NCBI GenBank assembly: GCA_018242585.1
Contig: JAFEBQ010000009.1
Coordinates: 168,113 to 232,112, forward strand
Source of the DNA: Planctomycetota bacterium
GTDB lineage: Bacteria > Planctomycetota > Planctomycetia > Pirellulales > PNKZ01
Length of the DNA stretch: 64,000 bases
Direction of reading: 5' to 3'
In this document: positions 17,222 through 26,151 of the stretch, piece after piece
How positions within the stretch are numbered: position 1 is the first letter of the stretch
How the letters are laid out: each line of letters starts with the position of its first letter
The notes under the pieces: model-generated
The model's input: only the letters and a program-made list of their open reading frames with translations
Told to the model about the DNA's origin: nothing
Database searches by the model: none
Made by a program: the position numbers and the translations under genes

Positions 17222-18313
17222 ATGATCGACCGTCGCACGTTTCAGAATTGTCTGGTGGGGGCTGCTGCCGCGGCGGCGGTGACCAGCATTGCGCCGCATG
17301 TGTCGCACGCCGCGAGCAAGAACGGCAAGATTCGCATCGGGCAAATCGGCACGTCACACGCCCACGCGGCCGGCAAACTGGAATCGTATCGCTCGATGAG
17401 CGACGTGTACGAAGTGGTCGGGGTCGTCGAGCCTGACGCGGCGCAGCGCGAGCGCGTGCAAAAGCAACGAGCTTATGCCGACTTGCCCTGGTTGACCGAA
17501 GAGCAGTTGCTGAACACGTCGGGCCTGCAAGCGGTGGCCGTCGAGACCGAAGTTTGCGACCTGGTGCCCAAGGCCACGCGATGCGTGCAGGCCGGGCTGC
17601 ACGTCCACGTTGATAAGCCGGCCGGGGAATCGATGTCGGCGGTGCGGACGCTGCACGAGGAAGCCAGCCGCCGCAAGTTGACAGTGCAGATGGGCTACAT
17701 GTTTCGCTATAATCCGGCGTTTCAATTCTTGTTCCAGGCGGCGCGCGACGGCTGGTTGGGAGAGGTGTTTGAAGTTCACGCCACGATGAGCAAAAAGCTC
17801 GGCGAGCGCGAACGCAAGGAGTTGCTGCCGTACAAGGGGGGCTCGATGTTCGAGCTAGGCTGTCACGTGGTCGACCAGTTGGTCACCCTGCTGGGTCCGC
17901 CCCAAAAGGTGACGCCCTATCCGCGACAGGTGCGCCCTGACTTAGACACGCTGGTCGACAATCAGCTCGCGGTGTTCGAGTACCCCAAGGCGACCGCCAC
18001 GGTGCGCAGCGCCATGGTCGAACACGACGGGGGCCGGCGACGGCAGTTCGTCGCGTGCGGCACCGAAGGGACGATCGAAATCCTGCCGATCGAAGCGCCG
18101 AAGCTGATGGCCACATTCTCGAAGAAGCGTGGCGAATATGCCGCGGGTCACCGCGAAATACCGCTCCCCAAGATGACCGGCCGCTACGACGGCGAGTTTC
18201 AGGACCTGGCCGCGGTCATCCGCGGCGAGAAGCAGTTCGCCTGGAGCGCCGCCCACGACTTGGCGACGCATGAATCGATTCTTCGCGCCAGTAGCTTGCC
18301 GCTGGATACGTGA
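17222..18313 (+). CDS. Exported Gfo/Idh/MocA-family oxidoreductase
   Basis: A 363-residue protein. The start at 17222 follows AGGTGA and gives a Tat-like signal (IDRRTFQNCLVGAAAAAAV, ending HAA). The Rossmann half opens IRIGQIGTSHAHA and includes the HVHVDKPAGES segment, which stands where family members have the EKP motif. The second half has MGYMFRYNPAFQ, SMFELGCHVVDQLV and VEHDGG. Members use tightly bound NAD(P) to oxidise or epimerise sugars and inositols; exported versions are typical of planctomycetes. The substrate is unknown. It stands alone, with its own promoter and a heptamer repeat array just after its stop. Confidence 0.85.
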   Translation: MIDRRTFQNCLVGAAAAAAVTSIAPHVSHAASKNGKIRIGQIGTSHAHAAGKLESYRSMSDVYEVVGVVEPDAAQRERVQKQRAYADLPWLTEEQLLNTSGLQAVAVETEVCDLVPKATRCVQAGLHVHVDKPAGESMSAVRTLHEEASRRKLTVQMGYMFRYNPAFQFLFQAARDGWLGEVFEVHATMSKKLGERERKELLPYKGGSMFELGCHVVDQLVTLLGPPQKVTPYPRQVRPDLDTLVDNQLAVFEYPKATATVRSAMVEHDGGRRRQFVACGTEGTIEILPIEAPKLMATFSKKRGEYAAGHREIPLPKMTGRYDGEFQDLAAVIRGEKQFAWSAAHDLATHESILRASSLPLDT

Positions 18314-18323
18314 GCGATGGAAG

Positions 18324-18365
18324 TGATGAGTGATGAGTGATGAGTGATGAGCGATGAGCGATGAG
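18324..18365 (+). repeat. Heptanucleotide tandem array, six units
   Basis: Four perfect copies of TGATGAG are followed by two of CGATGAG in register. The array begins eleven bases after the oxidoreductase stop codon. Confidence 0.9.
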
Positions 18366-18369
18366 CGCG

Positions 18370-18403
18370 CGGGCCTTTGGCCCTGCGGCTAAACCGCAAG
18401 CGT
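18370..18403 (+). repeat. 34-bp interspersed repeat, copy 1
   Basis: It begins CGGGCCTTTGGCCCTGCGG and ends CCGCAAGCGT, and is the same as 34974-35007 except for one base (TTT against TAT). It contains GGGCC/GGCCC and TGCGG/CCGCA arms. Both copies sit directly after a TGATGAG-type heptamer array. Confidence 0.85.
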
Positions 18404-18458
18404 GCATCGAAGCGTAAACAGCGGCAAAATGTTGAACACTTCTTCCCCTGCCCTCTAT

Positions 18459-18486
18459 TCATCAATCATCACTCAGCATTCATCAC
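18459..18486 (-). repeat. Heptanucleotide array, four units
   Basis: TCATCAA, TCATCAC, TCAGCAT and TCATCAC lie in register. They are the complement of the TGATGAG type found at 18324, so the two arrays flank the 34-bp repeat in opposite orientation. Confidence 0.8.
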
Positions 18487-18509
18487 TTCCCCCTCACTCC
18501 GTGCCGTGG

Positions 18510-19472
18510 CTATCTTTCTTGAACGGGCATCCCGAAGTGCTTGCGGAAGAAGTTCAGCATTTCGAGCGATACGTTCCGCCGCGGCGTCTCTTCGGTGTGG
18601 ACGTAGACATTCTCGATTCCTAGCTGATCCATTTCTTTCTTCAGCAGTTTGCCGAATTTCGGATGGTGGATTCCCTGCCCAAGTCGCGCGTCGGCCGGCA
18701 ATGGGGCATCGGGCTCGCTATAGACCATGAACAACGGCGGATCGTCCTTGGTCAGGTGCGTGATCGCCGACGATTCGTCGTACAGCTTCTGCTTCTCGGG
18801 CGTCGGGTGAAGCGCCTCCTCGGCGCTGGTGACGCCATAGACTTTGAAGATCGACGGGTGCTCCCAGGCCCGGCCGCCGACCAGTTCCTTGATCTTGATG
18901 GGGTCGTACATCGCTTGCCCGCCCATCGTGCCGATGGCCGTGATACGCGTGGACTGTCGTAGCACCGGGTCGGAACCGCGGAGGTCGGCCAGGTCGTCGT
19001 GAAAACCGATCCACATCGAAATGCCCGCCCCCGCCGAACCGCCATAACAGGCGACACGTTTTGGGTCGATGTTCCAATCGCTGGCCTTGCTGCGCAGGAA
19101 CTGCACGGCCCGCGCGCCGTCGAGTTGCGGCGCCGGGAAGATCACCTCTTTGCCGTTAACAAATCGATAGTTGATGGCCGCAATGCTGATGCCGCCACGG
19201 GTCGCCGCTTGCACCATGCCTGGCGCGATCGACGATTTATCACCAGCTACGAAGCCGCCGCCGTGAATGTAAACGATCAGCGGCGTCGGCATGTCGGACG
19301 GGGCTTGCCAGAAGTCGAGCACATTCCGCTCGGCCGGCCCGTAGGGGACGTTGGCAAACGTCGGCTTCGCGGCATCGGCCCGCTTGGCCGAAGCTTTGGT
19401 CTGGGCGCTGGCCGGGGATGCGCAGAGCAACGCTGCGATCAACACCAGCGACATCGAAATGCGATGAGTCAT
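18510..19472 (-). CDS. Secreted alpha/beta-hydrolase of the esterase/lipase (HGGG) type
   Basis: A 320-residue protein. The start at 19472 gives a signal peptide (MTHRISMSLVLIAALLCASPASAQ); the frame is open further upstream but that part is not protein-like. The oxyanion motif is YIHGGGFVAGDKSS, the nucleophile elbow is ACYGGSAGAGISMW (Ser), and a late acidic/His pair sits in YSEPDAPLP and GIHHPKFGK. This is the hormone-sensitive-lipase-like group (HGGG plus GxSAG). Two other secreted esterases lie in the window, and none has a partner that reveals its substrate. Confidence 0.82.
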   Translation of the reverse strand: MTHRISMSLVLIAALLCASPASAQTKASAKRADAAKPTFANVPYGPAERNVLDFWQAPSDMPTPLIVYIHGGGFVAGDKSSIAPGMVQAATRGGISIAAINYRFVNGKEVIFPAPQLDGARAVQFLRSKASDWNIDPKRVACYGGSAGAGISMWIGFHDDLADLRGSDPVLRQSTRITAIGTMGGQAMYDPIKIKELVGGRAWEHPSIFKVYGVTSAEEALHPTPEKQKLYDESSAITHLTKDDPPLFMVYSEPDAPLPADARLGQGIHHPKFGKLLKKEMDQLGIENVYVHTEETPRRNVSLEMLNFFRKHFGMPVQER

Positions 19473-19629
19473 CAATGTTTGTCCTGATGATTTGAATGTC
19501 GTGAATGGAATGGTATTCGTGGCCATCACCCCACGGTTCGAATCTGCCCTTCTCCCCTTGTAGGGGTTTTGCCTGCAAAGCTCCGGTTTTAGATAACTTT
19601 GTGGGCAAGCAACAATTCTGCCGACAAAG

Positions 19630-19884
19630 TTATTTGGCCTGAAGTACCAGTTTGAACTGGGAAAGGTTACTTTGCTGGAGTGCCGACAATCCTTTGACGA
19701 AGTTCTGCCGGGCGACATTCATATTCGGCCTGCGGAACTCTTTACCGCAGCCAGGACAATTCAGGGCCGCTGTAGCAAGGCGATCCAACGAGACTTCGAC
19801 TGAAGTATCGCAGTCGGCACATGCCTGCTGGAACAACGTGGCCTCGGCTGCGGGTACTCGGAGTAGCTTTCCCATGTTCGGCAT
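19630..19884 (-). CDS. Small zinc-ribbon-like protein
   Basis: About 82-85 residues. Two CxxC knuckles, CADC and CPGC, are separated by about 21 residues, as in a zinc ribbon; the C-terminal part (VARQNFVKGLSALQQSNLSQFKLVLQ) is helical. Two starts are possible, at 19884 and 19875. A TATAAT hexamer at 19883-19888 overlaps the first, so if it is the -10 the message would start close to the second ATG and be leaderless. It is 40 bases after the methyltransferase gene on the same strand. The function is unknown. Confidence 0.55.
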   Translation of the reverse strand: MPNMGKLLRVPAAEATLFQQACADCDTSVEVSLDRLATAALNCPGCGKEFRRPNMNVARQNFVKGLSALQQSNLSQFKLVLQAK

Positions 19885-19924
19885 TATACGAGAAGAGTAC
19901 GCCGCACGGATAATCCACTTCAAT

Positions 19925-20497
19925 TCAGACTCGCTCGAAAACGTAGCCATAATGGTAGGGCGGCAGATCGATGAGACCGGGCGGCAACGTCGCGAACCCC
20001 GCCGACTCTGCCCACGCACCACATTGTTCAGGGCGTGGCCTGATTCCTATGGTCGGTCCTCTTGGCGTATGGGCATCGTAATTCCAATGAATCACGGCGA
20101 GCTTGCCGCCCACGGTTAGCACTCGCCACGCTTCTCTCAACAACGTCATCCGTTCTTCGGCGTGAAGAATGTTGAACAACATGGCGTAGTCCATCGAACT
20201 ATCGGGCAAACCTGAACCATCGGCCACGAAGTCTCGGTGATGGGCTTCGACGTTGTCAAGATCGGCGGCCGCGGCTTTGGTGTTCGTCGCCGCCACCATC
20301 TCCGGTTCAATGTCCAGGGCATACACCTTGCCGCCGATTATCTTGGCTGCGGGGATGGTGAACGTCCCATAGCCACACCCGAAGTCCACGACGGCTCGGA
20401 TGTCCTTGGTAAGGCCCAATTTCTCCAATGTGGTTTTGGGGTCGAAGAAGCCTGCCCATGCTTCCTCCGGAGGCATTCCACTTTCTCTGGTTTTCAT
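19925..20497 (-). CDS. Class I SAM-dependent methyltransferase
   Basis: A 190-residue protein. SAM motif I is VVDFGCGYGTFTIPAA (about residues 36-51), motif II is VYALDIEPEMV, and the later segment DYAMLFNILHAEERMTLLREAWRVLTVGGKLAVIHW holds motifs IV-VI. It matches the UbiE/Methyltransf_11 type. The substrate cannot be read from sequence. The next minus-strand gene, a small zinc-ribbon-like protein, is 40 bases away, so the two may be one unit. Confidence 0.82.
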   Translation of the reverse strand: MKTRESGMPPEEAWAGFFDPKTTLEKLGLTKDIRAVVDFGCGYGTFTIPAAKIIGGKVYALDIEPEMVAATNTKAAAADLDNVEAHHRDFVADGSGLPDSSMDYAMLFNILHAEERMTLLREAWRVLTVGGKLAVIHWNYDAHTPRGPTIGIRPRPEQCGAWAESAGFATLPPGLIDLPPYHYGYVFERV

Positions 20498-20655
20498 TTC
20501 TGCTTGCGAGGGTCGTCCTGCGGATTGAAGTTAGAAGCAGACTTCAGCCTTTCGAGGCAGAATCGGAGTTTGGAGGCAAAGCCCCTTGTGGGAGAAGTTG
20601 TCCGCAGGGCGGATGGTGGGAAATAAAGTTGACGATCGCGCAAGCCTGAGTCACA

Positions 20656-20745
20656 CCCCTCCTGTTCCCTTGTAAGGGAACAGGAGGGGGCTCACCCGGT
20701 TCGCGATGCGAACCACCTTCTCCAACAAGGGGCGAGGGTTGAAGT
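20656..20745. repeat. Palindrome plus composite repeat fragment
   Basis: CCCCTCCTGTTCCCTT (20656-20671) pairs perfectly over 16 bases with 20674-20689 around a two-base loop. It is followed by CTCACCCGGTTCGCGATGCG and ...CACCTTCTCC...GAGGGT, a variant of the element found inside valS. The preceding GCGCAAGCCTGAG also recurs in the valS insert. It lies between the methyltransferase gene promoter and the 3' end of the next minus-strand gene. Confidence 0.75.
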
Positions 20746-20754
20746 CTCGCATGC

Positions 20755-22083
20755 TCACACCAACGGCGTCACGCCGGGCACGGCCACGTCGGCGTTCATG
20801 CCGGGGCCCCATTCGTACTTGGCCGGCGTCAGGTTTTCTTTCGAGTTGAATGCCTGGTCCCAGGTTAGCTTCTGGCCCGTGTAGGTCGCCATCCGGCCCA
20901 TGATCGCCAACATGGTCGTGTGGGCCATGTATTCGCCGTCGGTCACTTGCTTGCCGGCGCGGAGGGCCGCGAACAGCTCATCGTGCTCGGTCTGGTGCAT
21001 CACGTTCTTGGGGCCGCGGTAACGCCACAGCGACTCGCCACCGCGCGAGCGAATGGCCCCCTTCTCGATGACGGCGACTCCCTTGGTGCCGCGAACCGTT
21101 ACCGAGACATCGCGCACGGTGCCGACCTGCTGCGTGCAATTGAAATGCACGCCGACGCCTGACGCGTATTCAAAGTTGACCGCGTGGTGGTCGAAGATTT
21201 GCCCGCGATCGGGGGCCGTGCGAGCCTGCAAGCCGCCGACGCCGATACACGTCTCGGGCGCGACATCGCGCAGAATCCACGAGGCTTTGTCGACGCTGTG
21301 GACCGCCTGCTCGACGATGTGATCGCCCGACAACCAGGTGAACCAGTACCAGTTGCGAATCTGGTACTCCATGTCCGACCACGCGGGATCGCGCGGCATG
21401 GGCCAAGCCTTGCCCGGCGGGGACGAATAGTAATTCGCTTCGATGGCGATCACATCGCCGATCAGCCCTTCGTTGATCTGGGCAATCGTGGCCCGGGCGG
21501 TGTTTTCATAGCGCCAGCACAGACCCGAGCAGATCGACAATCCTTTCTCTTTGGCTTGTCGTACGGTAGCGAGCACCTTACGCACGCCTTGCGCGTCGAC
21601 CGCCACGGGCTTTTCGGCAAAGACGTGCTTGCCGGCGTCAACGGCCGCTTGCAGGTGCAACGGCCGGAAGTGAGGCGGCGTGCCCAGAAGAATCACGTCG
21701 ACCCCTGAGTCGATCACTTTCTGGTACGCGTCGAAGCCCGAGAACTGCCGCTCCTCGGGCACATCGACCCGATCGGCGACTTCTTGCTGATCTTTCAACA
21801 GCTTCGCGGCCCGCGTGAGCTGCTCGGGAAATAAGTCCCCCATTGCCGTCAACCGCGTGTATTTGTCGGCCTTTAAAGCCTGCACGGCGGCGCCATTGCC
21901 GCGCCCGCCGCAACCGATCAAGCCAAGCCGTAACACATCGCCACCGGCCGCGTGCGCCGAGCGCGCGATCGTCAGCGGCGAACTGATGGCACCGGCGACC
22001 GCGGCGGCCGTGGTCCCCTTCAGGAAGTTGCGGCGTGAATTCTGGGGACTGGTGACGGGGTGATTCGAGGGGGCGTCCGACAT
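20755..22083 (-). CDS. Tat-exported Gfo/Idh/MocA-family oxidoreductase
   Basis: A 442-residue protein from 22083 (MSDAPSNHP). It has a classical twin-arginine signal, SRRNFLKGTTAAAVAGA, then LRLGLIGCGGRGNGAA for nucleotide binding, GKHVFAEKPVAVDAQG with the EKP motif, and in the second domain CWRYENTARA, NWYWFTWLSGDHIVEQAVHSVD and HHAVNFEYASG. This is the long planctomycete subgroup of exported oxidoreductases; in characterised relatives NAD(P)(H) stays bound. The substrate is unknown. It is not linked to the other Gfo/Idh/MocA gene (17222), which is shorter and on the opposite strand. Confidence 0.9.
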   Translation of the reverse strand: MSDAPSNHPVTSPQNSRRNFLKGTTAAAVAGAISSPLTIARSAHAAGGDVLRLGLIGCGGRGNGAAVQALKADKYTRLTAMGDLFPEQLTRAAKLLKDQQEVADRVDVPEERQFSGFDAYQKVIDSGVDVILLGTPPHFRPLHLQAAVDAGKHVFAEKPVAVDAQGVRKVLATVRQAKEKGLSICSGLCWRYENTARATIAQINEGLIGDVIAIEANYYSSPPGKAWPMPRDPAWSDMEYQIRNWYWFTWLSGDHIVEQAVHSVDKASWILRDVAPETCIGVGGLQARTAPDRGQIFDHHAVNFEYASGVGVHFNCTQQVGTVRDVSVTVRGTKGVAVIEKGAIRSRGGESLWRYRGPKNVMHQTEHDELFAALRAGKQVTDGEYMAHTTMLAIMGRMATYTGQKLTWDQAFNSKENLTPAKYEWGPGMNADVAVPGVTPLV

Positions 22084-22273
22084 AGCGAAAAACTCCAGCA
22101 CAAGAATGGGCGCGCGAAAGTCGAGAGGGGTGCGTCGCGACGGGCGGGGATGTTCAGCAAGCTGCCGACACTATAACCAAGCGCTGCCGACATTCGCAAA
22201 TTGCCGGCGAAAATGAGACAGAGCGGCGGTTGAATCCACCGGCTACGGAGAGGGCGTCTGGCGACGCGCGGCT

Positions 22274-23122
22274 TTACAGCCCTTGCACTTGCGGCTGTTG
22301 TTGCAGGCTGTTGCCGGTTCGCTCGTTGTAGAAGAATCGCTGGTTGTTGTACTGCTGCAGCCGGTCGCGCATCGGATTCGGCACTCGCAACGTCACCGCA
22401 TTGGTCGAAGCGTCGAACGTGCCGTGCCCCGGTGCGACCAAGCGCGCGTGGACCAGGCCGAACATGCCCAGCCGTTGATCGAAGTCGGGTGGAATGGTCT
22501 GAAAGTCGAATCGGTACTGGTATGACTGGGGACCGAACTCACCCGCGCGCACCTGGCGCACCCAGCGACCCAAAACGGGGAATGTGCGCAACAGAGCGGT
22601 GCTCCCTTGCCCTTCGCCAATCAGTTCGACATCGATCGAGCCGTCGATCGGTACAACCTGCCCCGCGCGGTCAATGGCGTAAAGCGTGAGTAGAATCCCG
22701 TCGGCTTCGACATCGGCGTCCCAGTTAGCCACAATGGCTTCAACGGCAATCGAGGCAATGGGCAGCGTCGGCTCGGGCGCGATTATTGATTGCAGTTCGG
22801 GCCGCGGAAGTGGAGGCCCTGCTAGCTTGAACACCCGAATTGGTTGTGCCCCAGTTGCCGGAGGTACGGTTTCCACCTTGTCGATTTCCGCGCGCGCGAA
22901 GGAGCGGACGAGCGTGATGCCCGGCCGCTCGACACGCAGCCAGAGGGTTTGCTCGTCGCTGCGGCTGTCAAGTTCGCCGGTGATGCCATGCCCATTGCGC
23001 GTGTAGACGGTAACCGTTTCAGCCTGGACTGGCGCGAATGACGACCAAAGCCAAACCCCGAGCGCCGCGGTGGCGGCCCAGGGCGTGACGCGGCGACAGC
23101 GATAGCGCGCGGAGGTGCTCAC
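22274..23122 (-). CDS. Secreted hypothetical protein, probable GTG start
   Basis: From the GTG at 23122 the protein is 282 residues long, with a signal peptide (RRVTPWAATAALGVWLWSSFAPVQA). The frame is open to 23350, but that part is arginine-rich and not protein-like. After the signal, VTVYTRNGHGITGELDSRSDEQTLWLRVERPG resembles a small beta-barrel, and the rest is beta-rich (VEAIVANWDADVEADGILLTLYAID, FGLVHARLVAPGHG). I do not recognise a family. The C-terminus is glutamine- and asparagine-rich (YNNQRFFYNERTGNSLQQQ). Confidence 0.6.
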   Translation of the reverse strand: MSTSARYRCRRVTPWAATAALGVWLWSSFAPVQAETVTVYTRNGHGITGELDSRSDEQTLWLRVERPGITLVRSFARAEIDKVETVPPATGAQPIRVFKLAGPPLPRPELQSIIAPEPTLPIASIAVEAIVANWDADVEADGILLTLYAIDRAGQVVPIDGSIDVELIGEGQGSTALLRTFPVLGRWVRQVRAGEFGPQSYQYRFDFQTIPPDFDQRLGMFGLVHARLVAPGHGTFDASTNAVTLRVPNPMRDRLQQYNNQRFFYNERTGNSLQQQPQVQGL

Positions 23123-23409
23123 AACTTGCCATGATTGGCAAACGGCGAGCCCGATCGCAACAGGCCACCGGCGCGAAATTGGGCGGGAAGTCGCTAACTG
23201 GCGGGCCGTCTTGCGCTTAATGGCGCAACAGGCTGCCGATCGTAAGTGGCCCAGCGAGACGCGATGTTGCGTTTTGGCAACACCAATGGTGGCGAAATGA
23301 CAACAACGACGCGAATAGCGGGGCTCGCGCGATCTGCTGCCTGGGGCCAACGTCGGTTATGATCGAAGGCGACACCGCCGCTCATTACCTACCGGCCAAG
23401 AAGCCCACC

Positions 23410-23949
23410 ATGCAAATTGGCATTTTCGCCGATATTCACGATCACCTCGACAACGCCCGGGCCGCGGTTGACGAGTTCAATCGTCGCGGCTGCGGGTTGG
23501 TTATCTTCGCCGGCGACTTCGTATCGACGTTCACGATTCCGGTGCTGCGGGGGCTCAACTGCCCGCTGCTCGGTTGCTTTGGCGACAACGAAGGGAACAA
23601 GCTGGGGCTGACCGGCGGGCTGCGCATTGTCGGCCAAGTCGGCGAGCCGCCGCTCGGTTTTCGCACCGCGGAAGGCTTGAAGTTCCTGGTGACGCACCAG
23701 TACGAACTGCTGCGCGGCGACTTGGACGGCGCCAACGTGGTCGTGTTTGGGCACACGCACAAGCCGAGCGTCGTACGCGACGGCGACGACCGACTGCTGA
23801 TCAATCCGGGCGAAACGAGCGGCTGGACGTATCGCCGACCGACGGTGGCGGTGCTCGACACGGCGACGATGTCGGTCGAGATCGTCGAACTTCCCGGCAT
23901 GCCGGCAGCCCCACCGCGTCAGATCAATCGCTCGTCCAAGGCTCGCTAG
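23410..23949 (+). CDS. YfcE/MJ0936-type metallophosphoesterase
   Basis: A 179-residue protein from 23410. Metal-binding motifs in order: IFADIHDHLDN (Asp, His), VIFAGDFVSTF (Asp), LGCFGDNEGNK (the usual GNCD/GNHE position, here GDNE), THQYELL (His) and VFGHTHKPSV (GHTH). This is the small phosphodiesterase group that includes YfcE and MJ0936. The start is preceded by no strong ribosome binding site but gives the canonical N-terminus. A terminator hairpin follows the stop, oriented for the opposite strand. Confidence 0.85.
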   Translation: MQIGIFADIHDHLDNARAAVDEFNRRGCGLVIFAGDFVSTFTIPVLRGLNCPLLGCFGDNEGNKLGLTGGLRIVGQVGEPPLGFRTAEGLKFLVTHQYELLRGDLDGANVVVFGHTHKPSVVRDGDDRLLINPGETSGWTYRRPTVAVLDTATMSVEIVELPGMPAAPPRQINRSSKAR

Positions 23950-23954
23950 CGCGT

Positions 23955-23981
23955 AAAAAAACCGGGGACTTGCGTCCCCGG
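23955..23981 (-). terminator. Intrinsic terminator of the superoxide dismutase gene
   Basis: Read on the minus strand, CCGGGGAC pairs with GTCCCCGG around GCAA (23962-23981) and is followed by seven T residues (23955-23961). It lies 59 bases after the sodB stop. Confidence 0.8.
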
Positions 23982-24039
23982 CTCTTGTACCTATTCCAAT
24001 TCCTCGCGGCATTTCGCGAAGGATCGCAATGCCGCCGCG

Positions 24040-24651
24040 TTACTTGATCGCGGCGGCGTAGTATTCGGCGACCTTTGGCCAGTTGATGACGCTGAAGAAC
24101 GCCTCCACGTACTTCGGCCGCAGGTTCTGATAGAGCAAATAGTACGCATGTTCCCAAACGTCGAGGCCCAGGATCGGCGTGTTGCCATGCATCAACGGGC
24201 TGTCCTGGTTCGGCGTGCTCTCGACGACCAGCTTCTTGCTCTTGTTGACGCTCAGCCAGGCCCAGCCGCTGCCAAAGCGCCCGGTAGCCGCCTTGGTCAA
24301 CTCTTCCTTGAACTTGTCATAGCCGCCAATGTCGCGCTGGATGGCTTCGCCCAACGCACCGGTCGGAGCGCCACCGCCGCCGTGGGCCAGGACGGTCCAG
24401 AACAACGAGTGGTTGGCGTGGCCGCCGCCGTTGTTGCGAACGGCGGTGCGAATGTTTTCGGGCACGCTGTCGATCTTGGCGACCAGGGCTTCGATCGGCT
24501 GGTCGCCCAGGTTCGTTCCCTCGATGGCCTTGTTCAGATTGGTGATGTAGGCCTGGTGGTGCTTGTCGTGGTGAATCTCCATGGTCCGCGCGTCGATGTG
24601 CGGCTCCAAGGCGTTGAACGGATAAGCGAGTGGTGGAAGCGTGTATGCCAT
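24040..24651 (-). CDS. Iron/manganese superoxide dismutase
   Basis: A 203-residue protein. Metal ligands are His27 (MEIHHDKHH), the His in NHSLFW (His81), Asp164 and His168 ([10 protein letters not shown]). GGGHANHS and the glutamine in NQDSPL are features usually seen in manganese enzymes, but metal choice cannot be decided from sequence. It disproportionates superoxide in the cytosol and has no signal peptide. It is a single gene with its own terminator at 23955. Symbols sodA and sodB are both in use for such sequences, so none is given. Confidence 0.95.
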   Translation of the reverse strand: MAYTLPPLAYPFNALEPHIDARTMEIHHDKHHQAYITNLNKAIEGTNLGDQPIEALVAKIDSVPENIRTAVRNNGGGHANHSLFWTVLAHGGGGAPTGALGEAIQRDIGGYDKFKEELTKAATGRFGSGWAWLSVNKSKKLVVESTPNQDSPLMHGNTPILGLDVWEHAYYLLYQNLRPKYVEAFFSVINWPKVAEYYAAAIK

Positions 24652-24984
24652 GGATCGATCCTCCCAAAGCCGGTCAATGATGTGTGAACGGTGACTTGCC
24701 TGCGCAAGATACCCGATGCCCCACCGACAGGCAATCGTACGGAAGCTGACGGGAAAAAGCCAAACACTTTCCCCCTTTGCCCGCTGGAAGTGGTTGCCAT
24801 GAGCGCTGGCCAGCGAGAGTGTAAGCGCAAGGGGGCCGCCAACTAATCACGCCCCGAATGACCGTGGCCGCCGATCGATCAATGGCCGCCGCCCACGCAA
24901 CAGCCACGGTCAATCGCCGGCCACTTGCATTGCCAGCGGCGCAATGCGACTTGCGCCGCTGGCATCGCTTTACCAACGCCGAGA
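24652..24984. other. Intergenic region with a perfect 13-pair hairpin
   Basis: GCCAGCGGCGCAA (24932-24944) pairs with TTGCGCCGCTGGC (24951-24963) around six bases. It lies 21 bases after the stop of the minus-strand gene at 24985 and may end that message, although no T-run follows. The rest should hold the dismutase promoter. Confidence 0.6.
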
Positions 24985-25404
24985 TTACTTCGCGTCGGAA
25001 TCCTTTGGCGCGTCGGCCATTTTCCTGGCAGCTTTACGTTTGGCTTTGGCTTCGGCAAGCAATTGTTTGAGACGCTCCTTTTGCTCGGGGCGCAGCAAGG
25101 CCTCGATTTCGCCATCGCGCTTTTCGATGAGCTCTTTCAGCCGAGCCTCAAGCTCGGCGATCTTGGGACGATATGATTCCTGGATCTTATACGCTTGCTC
25201 TCGCTGCAATCCGTCGACCAGATCGCGATAGTGATCCGGCAACGGCCCGCGCGGATCAACACGCTGTTTTTTGTCCCCCTTCTCGGCCGAAGCGGCGGCG
25301 GGCTTTTCATCGGCGGCGCGCACCGAAACAGTCGAGGCCAAGAGCCCGATGCCAATCACAGCCACCAGCGTGCGAATCGTCAACAGCGCGAAACGTCGTT
25401 TCAT
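24985..25404 (-). CDS. Secreted helical, coiled-coil protein
   Basis: A 139-residue protein. The start at 25404 follows GAGGAG and gives a signal peptide (TLVAVIGIGLLASTVSVRA). The mature part is highly charged, with long helices: HYRDLVDGLQREQAYKIQESY, then KIAELEARLKELIEKRDGEIEALLRPEQKERLKQLL. Such heptad-rich periplasmic proteins resemble the Spy/CpxP-like group in composition, but the LTxxQ motif is not evident. Similar small proteins are common in planctomycetes and have no known role. Confidence 0.7.
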   Translation of the reverse strand: MKRRFALLTIRTLVAVIGIGLLASTVSVRAADEKPAAASAEKGDKKQRVDPRGPLPDHYRDLVDGLQREQAYKIQESYRPKIAELEARLKELIEKRDGEIEALLRPEQKERLKQLLAEAKAKRKAARKMADAPKDSDAK

Positions 25405-25760
25405 GGATCCTGCTCCTCGGGGATAGATGGGGCGATGTTCTGCCCAGTTAGTTTGTGGCGAATCGCCATGCCAGCATTGCTGCCGTGGCCTCATCGTATC
25501 TCGTGGAAAATTGGTAAGCCAGAAAAATCCGCAAGTAGCTCCATTTGCCCAGCGTGCCATTGGGTTGTCACTGCTGGCGGCCTCAAGCAGCGTGAATCAT
25601 CCCGACCTCAGGGGGCGAGCAAGCGTTTGGTTTAAGTTCGCGGCGGCCGTGATTCGATGTTTGGAAAAGGAGTTGTGCGCCAAAGCGCTGGGGTGAAAAC
25701 ACCAGCTATCGTCGCCGGCTCCTGACGGGGCCCCTCGGCATCAGCGGAGAACTTTGAACC
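25405..25760. other. Divergent intergenic region, no gene seen
   Basis: These 356 bases separate divergent genes and should contain both promoters. I find no convincing -35/-10 pair, hairpin or reading frame with a ribosome binding site. Confidence 0.4.
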
Positions 25761-26099
25761 ATGTCGCTCCTCGGTTGGTTTTCCAAAGGGAACAGCACGC
25801 TCGACTGGATGCGGATCGCTCAAGAGTTGGCCATCACGGCCAGCGCCCTGCTGCGATCATCGATCGACGCCAGCCATTTGCCCAGCGCACGGGCCGAGGT
25901 CCGCGGCTATTTACGTGCCAAGAGCACACCGCTAGTTCGCCGCGCGTTGAACCTGCACGCCGCCACGAGCAACCGGGGCTACACCGAAGCGCAGTTGCAG
26001 TGGCTGCAAGACGAAGCCACCGAACGCACCGTCCGCATGTCGATCGACGACATGATGCGTCGGCACTTGCGCCCGGCCACCGCTCGAATCGCGGCCTAG
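25761..26099 (+). CDS. Hypothetical protein, 112 aa
   Basis: A soluble protein beginning MSLLGWFSKGNSTLDWMRIAQELA. It has no signal peptide or membrane segment and is predicted helical, with several arginine-rich turns (RAEVRGYLRAKSTPLVRRALN, DDMMRRHLRPATARIAA). GGAGA lies 14 bases before the ATG. I do not recognise a family. The next gene on the same strand is an antitoxin-like frame 52 bases later, but nothing suggests that the pair acts together. Confidence 0.6.
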   Translation: MSLLGWFSKGNSTLDWMRIAQELAITASALLRSSIDASHLPSARAEVRGYLRAKSTPLVRRALNLHAATSNRGYTEAQLQWLQDEATERTVRMSIDDMMRRHLRPATARIAA

Positions 26100-26151
26100 G
26101 GCCCGCGCTGATTTTCTTGTGAGCGAACTGCCGCCGTGGTAAGGTGAAAGC

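Noticed and set aside
18324..18486. Repeats considered as a CRISPR array
   Set aside because: Units are seven bases without spacers; no cas genes in the window.
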